From positions 1 through 10,543 of the forward strand of contig CAMAJQ010000009.1 of NCBI GenBank assembly GCA_945835865.1: DNA of 10,543 nt, given 5' to 3'. This DNA is from an uncultured Clostridia bacterium. GTDB taxonomy: Bacteria; Bacillota; Clostridia; Christensenellales; Borkfalkiaceae. The notes below the pieces were generated by a model that saw only the letters and a list, made by a program, of their open reading frames with translations, made no database searches and was not told the DNA's origin. Position numbers and translations under genes: made by a program. Of this stretch, positions 7,896-10,543 are shown one piece after another (positions within the stretch are counted from its first letter, which is position 1; every line of letters starts with the position of its first letter).

Positions 7896-8030
7896 CTTGG
7901 CGTCCCCATTCGGGGAAGCTGTCAAGCGGAGCGTTCTCGCGACGATTGACTGAAGGGGACGAGTTAGTACGGCATTTCGTAATAAGTACGGAATAGTACG
8001 GAAGTCCGTTAAAAGCGGTCCCCTTTTGTC
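7896..8030. repeat. 135-bp direct repeat, copy 1
   Basis: This copy matches 8065-8199 base for base except at three positions (7936, 7937 and 8026). It contains a CCCC-ATTC-GGGG hairpin (7904-7915) and a 30-base imperfect palindrome (7921-7950). Next come three copies of an AGTACGG heptamer between about 7965 and 8001, and a final CGGTCCCCTTTTGTC module. The GAAGCTGTCA...TTGACTGA pattern resembles, from memory, short palindromic repeats common between genes of gut Firmicutes. Confidence 0.9.
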
Positions 8031-8060
8031 CTTGCGGACGTTTCCCCCGTTTCATCGGGG
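8020..8060. repeat. 41-bp hairpin module, copy 1
   Basis: This module reads CCCCTTTTGTCC, a short loop, GGACGTTTCCCCCGT, then a tail. It recurs at 8301-8341 with about five mismatches. It holds a GTCC-TTGC-GGAC hairpin (8028-8039) and the left arm of the larger hairpin at 8040-8065. It overlaps the end of the first 135-bp repeat and links it to the second. Confidence 0.75.
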
Positions 8061-8065
8061 AAAAC
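8040..8065. repeat. Ten-base-pair inverted repeat between the two 135-bp copies
   Basis: The left arm 8040-8049 and right arm 8056-8065 pair over ten positions with one mismatch, around a six-base loop TTTCAT. There is no T-run on either strand, so a terminator role is unlikely. It ends exactly where the second 135-bp copy begins. Confidence 0.7.
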
Positions 8066-8199
8066 TTGGCGTCCCCATTCGGGGAAGCTGTCAAGCGGAG
8101 CGTTTACGCGACGATTGACTGAAGGGGACGAGTTAGTACGGCATTTCGTAATAAGTACGGAATAGTACGGAAGTCCGTTAAAAGCGGTCCCCTTCTGTC
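8065..8199. repeat. 135-bp direct repeat, copy 2
   Basis: This is the second copy, 169 bp downstream of the first, with three mismatches. The adjacent change at 8105-8106 (TA instead of CT) makes the central hairpin GCGT/ACGC fully complementary, whereas copy 1 pairs only GCG/CGC. The tail joins directly to the 25-bp module at 8191. Confidence 0.9.
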
Positions 8200-8215
8200 G
8201 CTAACGCGACCACCC
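8191..8215. repeat. 25-bp exact repeat with GTCGC/GCGAC hairpin, copy 1
   Basis: This sequence is identical at 8258-8282. The core hairpin is GTCGC-TAAC-GCGAC (8197-8210). A CCCC-GAAA-GGGG hairpin with a GNRA-type loop (8218-8229) follows directly. Confidence 0.8.
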
Positions 8216-8257
8216 TTCCCCGAAAGGGGACGGTTAAAAGGTCGGCGCAAATCGAAA

Positions 8258-8282
8258 CCTTCTGTCGCTAACGCGACCACCC
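8258..8282. repeat. 25-bp exact repeat with GTCGC/GCGAC hairpin, copy 2
   Basis: This is an exact second copy of the module at 8191-8215, 67 bp downstream, with its hairpin at 8264-8277. The flanks differ on both sides, so the module behaves as an independent unit and is not part of the 135-bp repeat. A partly palindromic CCGCTTCGGCAACGG follows. Confidence 0.8.
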
Positions 8283-8300
8283 CCGCTTCGGCAACGGCGC

Positions 8301-8341
8301 CCCCTTTTGTCCTGACGGACGTTTCCCCCGTCTCAGCGAGG
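8301..8341. repeat. 41-bp hairpin module, copy 2
   Basis: This copy is related to 8020-8060 with about five mismatches. It has the hairpin GTCC-TGAC-GGAC at 8309-8320. The second arm of the larger hairpin is degraded here (GCGAGG in place of CGGGG), so this copy looks older or less constrained. It marks the end of the repeat cluster. Confidence 0.7.
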
Positions 8342-8389
8342 CAATCAGGAGGCTGCAAGAAAAAACGAAACTGCATAAACCCACACGGC

Positions 8390-8436
8390 AAAAGCCGACC
8401 CGAAAATAGAAATTTTCAGGTCGGCTTTTTCGTTTT
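8390..8436 (+). terminator. Strong stem-loop terminator between converging genes
   Basis: AAAAGCCGACC (8390-8400) pairs perfectly with GGTCGGCTTTT (8419-8429). Inside it a second stem, GAAAAT/ATTTTC (8402-8407 and 8412-8417), extends the hairpin. On the + strand the stem runs into TTTTTCGTTTTTT, a good intrinsic terminator for the radical SAM operon. On the - strand only four T follow, so it may also end the minus-strand surface-protein transcript, less efficiently. Confidence 0.85.
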
Positions 8437-8484
8437 TTCAATACTTCGGAATAAAATTTTTGCGTAGGTCACCCAAAACGCTCG

Positions 8485-9222
8485 TCACGCAGACTCCGTT
8501 TTTTCCGCCACGTACGCGATTACCTGCCGATAACATTTTCCACCTTTGTTGCCAAACCCCTGATACGCGTTCTGATCGACGGTCGGATGGTTCACAAATT
8601 CCACCGTGATCTCCAGCGAAGCCGGTGTTCCCGCCGCCAAATCGAATTCGGCAAGCACGATAGGGTCGGGGGCGGGAACCTCCTGTTTCGAATCAAAAGA
8701 AACCTCGTCGTCCGGCGGCTTCATCAGAAATGTCCTTTCTCCCGGGGTCATCAGAAATGTCCCTTCTCCCGGGGCTTTCCCGTCGACGTTCAGAGAGATA
8801 GAAGTGATTTTCAGCTGCGTGCCGAAATAATAAAACTTCCCGCCTTCCTGATAGGGCGTTTCCCCGTCGCTTCCCGGGCTGAAAACCACCCTGAGCGTGC
8901 GGGCAGAACCGGAAGTGTTTTCGTAATCCGCTTTGATCGAAACGCTGTCTCTGGGCATGAGTTTTTCAAAAATACGATCCCACTTCTCAATCTTCTTATA
9001 CTCCGCCTCGCCCACGCCTTTTGAAGAATAGGTGTCGGTAATACCGAGAGAGGCGAGTTGCACCGACGCGCCGTTCGCGTTCACTTCCCTGTTCTGTGAA
9101 AGCCACGCCATCGAGTGGTTGAAATAAAAGACGGCAAACACCACGAGAAAAGCAAGGAAGATCATGATGATAAGGCTTTGAACCATCAGCCTTATATTTT
9201 TCGTTTTTTCATTAACTTTCAT
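8485..9222 (-). CDS. TasA/SipW-type anchored surface protein (putative)
   Basis: The protein has 245 residues. It has a basic N-terminus and a long hydrophobic segment (about 13-33), then MAWLSQNREVNANG (38-51), similar to the W-x-S-x-N-x-x-V-x-A-x-G motif after the signal segment of SipW-dependent and TasA-like proteins. LMPRDSVSIKADYENTSGSARTL (88-110) resembles the 'PGDS...N-x-(G/S)S' strand of the same group, and a late DQNAYQG (216-222) resembles their N-x-YQG motif. The protein is probably exported or membrane-anchored and may form part of a surface fibre or matrix; this is inferred from motifs. Residues 151-168 are a nine-residue tandem duplication. The ATG overlaps the stop of the upstream gene by 4 bp and lacks a strong ribosome site, suggesting coupling. 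No sortase motif is seen, and no SipW-like peptidase is in the window. Confidence 0.6.
   Translation of the reverse strand: MKVNEKTKNIRLMVQSLIIMIFLAFLVVFAVFYFNHSMAWLSQNREVNANGASVQLASLGITDTYSSKGVGEAEYKKIEKWDRIFEKLMPRDSVSIKADYENTSGSARTLRVVFSPGSDGETPYQEGGKFYYFGTQLKITSISLNVDGKAPGEGTFLMTPGERTFLMKPPDDEVSFDSKQEVPAPDPIVLAEFDLAAGTPASLEITVEFVNHPTVDQNAYQGFGNKGGKCYRQVIAYVAEKTESA
8721..8774 (-). repeat. 27-bp in-frame tandem duplication in the TasA-like gene
   Basis: 8721-8747 and 8748-8774 are the same 27-bp unit with a single base difference. In the protein this gives PGEGTFLMT followed by PGERTFLMK. The near identity at DNA level suggests a recent slippage or duplication event. Confidence 0.9.
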
Positions 9223-10543
9223 TCTTGTTCTTTCGTACCGACGTTCACGTTATCTGCAAACGTGGAATACTGCACGATACAAGTATAGCTTATTCCACCC
9301 GGATCGTCTTCTTTTCCTCCTGAATGAACCCCGTTTGACTTCAGAAAAAGAATCGTTTTGCTCGGCGTCGTATTGTGGTTCGCATCCGAACCCGGAGTCC
9401 CTGTCCCTGCGTATACGTATCGTCGGATGATCACCACTTCGTCATTGACGGAATAATATGCTTCGGTAGAACTGTCCTTTTTCTGCGCAATGTCGAAATA
9501 CAGCAGGCAATAAGAAGGATAATAATTGTGGTAATCCTCTTTACCGTCAGAGCCGATCTTGGAAGACTCGGTCACGGTGACGATGGCACCATCATAATCG
9601 TAGACGAAATCGATGGTACCGATCTGCGAACCGGACGCGCCGTCGCGCCCCGCGCTCGCCACGCCTTCCGCCGAGAAATAGACAATTTCCATCGGGACGT
9701 CCGAAATTGTGTTTCCCGACGAATCGATTCCGGACATCCCGAGGCAATATACCCCGACGCCCGTTCCTGTCGAAGTCGAATCCACGGTAAATTCATAGGC
9801 GACGAGCACGCGGTCTCCGTTCAGATAGCAGCGATAATCATTACTTCCATATTTCACCGTGATATACTCCGAAGAAGAGGAAGCCGCCGTCGTTCCCGGT
9901 TCGTAAGGATGAGATCTCGGCACCTCGAAACGGTCCAGAAGATTGTCTCCCGTTGCTTCAAATATCTGAACAGTGCTCTGTCCCGCTTCTTCCATTTTCC
10001 ACAAATTGAAATAACGGGTATAGTCACCAAGATCATAGCCTTCTTCCCCCTTATAGTATTCCGAAACGGCGACGGACACGATCACGCGGATTTTAATGTC
10101 TTTGGCTTTCTTATTGATGCGGAAAGCGATACAACCCTGCGGAATGTTGGCTTCTGTTCCGTTTGTGCCGACAGGCGCCGTAACAATTCCTCTGGTACCT
10201 ATCGTGCCGCCACCTAAATTGATAGACGCGCCGAAGGTGATCCCTTTGAGCATTTTAAATTTTTTCTGTAGATCTGCGGAAGAAACGGTCTCTCCCGAAC
10301 CATTATTCCATTTGAGATCCGACAAAGATTTTACTTCATAAGTTGTGTCAGTTGTAGCGATATTCCCGTTTGTGTCGTTGAAATGCTCGGAAGTGGCGAA
10401 AAATACCATTTTGTCGGCAGGAAAGGTATAACAATCGGTGTCGTCCGAAGGATTGTCGATCGGGTCGAAAGTAACGCGTCCGTAATTCAGGTCCTGCGTT
10501 CCCACGACGGAATAGATACATAGTTTTGTACTTGTATACGTAT
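9219..10543 (-). CDS. Large surface-type protein of unknown family (5' truncated)
   Basis: The frame stays open to the right edge with no stop, so the GTG at 10505 is probably not the true start. 440 residues are visible and more lie outside. The visible part is rich in Ser, Thr, Gly, Asn, Asp and Tyr, with many short beta-type stretches and few basic residues, typical of an exported protein. Landmarks include GITFGASINLGGGTIGTRG, a KKAKDIKIRVIVSVAVSEYYKG strand pair and IDFVYDYDGAIVTVTE. No C-terminal LPxTG motif or membrane helix is present; it ends in VGTKEQE. The signal peptide, if any, would lie beyond the window. Its stop overlaps the TasA-like start by 4 bp, so the two are an operon and may act together at the surface. 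The DNA looks more A/T-rich than the + strand genes. I do not recognise a family. Confidence 0.75.
   Translation of the reverse strand, partial: TYTSTKLCIYSVVGTQDLNYGRVTFDPIDNPSDDTDCYTFPADKMVFFATSEHFNDTNGNIATTDTTYEVKSLSDLKWNNGSGETVSSADLQKKFKMLKGITFGASINLGGGTIGTRGIVTAPVGTNGTEANIPQGCIAFRINKKAKDIKIRVIVSVAVSEYYKGEEGYDLGDYTRYFNLWKMEEAGQSTVQIFEATGDNLLDRFEVPRSHPYEPGTTAASSSSEYITVKYGSNDYRCYLNGDRVLVAYEFTVDSTSTGTGVGVYCLGMSGIDSSGNTISDVPMEIVYFSAEGVASAGRDGASGSQIGTIDFVYDYDGAIVTVTESSKIGSDGKEDYHNYYPSYCLLYFDIAQKKDSSTEAYYSVNDEVVIIRRYVYAGTGTPGSDANHNTTPSKTILFLKSNGVHSGGKEDDPGGISYTCIVQYSTFADNVNVGTKEQE

Larger units (their letters stand above)
7852..8484. other. 633-bp non-coding interval with repeat cluster and terminator
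   Basis: No convincing gene is present. The first 44 bases are C/T-rich with no clear signal. From 7896 to about 8341 the interval is almost wholly made of repeated, palindromic modules, listed separately. The stem-loop at 8390-8436 follows, then about 48 bases of plain sequence up to the stop of the minus-strand gene. Short frames across the repeats are palindrome by-products without ribosome sites. The interval separates two convergent transcription units. Confidence 0.8.

Noticed and set aside
7896..8341. CRISPR array
   Set aside because: The repeats are of unequal length and irregular spacing, and the 135-bp units are far too long; no uniform spacers are seen and no cas genes are nearby.
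8104..8391. 95-codon minus-strand frame over the repeats
   Set aside because: It is built from the palindromic modules, has no ribosome site and contains no recognisable protein features.
10503..10505. GTG as the start of the large minus-strand protein
   Set aside because: The frame continues open to the window edge with at least 12 more codons, so the gene is better treated as 5' truncated.

Overview
This 10.5 kb window looks like a chromosomal segment of a gut-type Bacillota (Clostridia-like) bacterium. The evidence is a lipoprotein with the Beta_propel signature, an Lgt-type membrane protein of the R-x-x-C...GCC kind, a TasA/SipW-type surface protein, purine-rich Shine-Dalgarno sites, and a cluster of intergenic palindromic repeats of a style I remember from gut Firmicutes genomes. 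The lineage is inferred; no rRNA or housekeeping marker is present to fix it.

Layout. Positions 2-3051 (+) hold a co-directional block: the 3' end of an unrecognised gene, a divergent Lgt-like membrane protein that overlaps it by 4 bp, and a beta-propeller lipoprotein. After a 74-bp gap, 3126-7851 (+) holds four genes joined by 8-, 4- and 8-bp overlaps: a YghO/bacterial-ceramide-synthase-like GNAT-fold protein, a FemAB/GNAT-like transferase, and two different cobalamin-binding-type radical SAM enzymes. Positions 7852-8484 contain no gene. They carry two 135-bp near-identical direct repeats plus shorter hairpin modules, then a strong stem-loop terminator at 8390-8436 between converging transcripts. 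Positions 8485-10543 (-) hold a TasA-like anchored surface protein and, overlapping it by 4 bp, a larger surface-type protein whose 5' end lies beyond the window. These two genes look visibly more A/T-rich than the + strand genes.

How the genes may work together. The four-gene cluster pairs two transferases (probable acyl or aminoacyl transfer onto an amine) with two radical SAM enzymes of the class that modifies unactivated carbons. This suggests a compact pathway for a modified lipid, cell-envelope component or small metabolite. It is the best candidate here for an undescribed system; the product is unknown and no precursor peptide is visible. The Lgt-like protein and the adjacent lipoprotein may form a separate envelope pair, and the minus-strand pair is probably a surface or fibre-type system.
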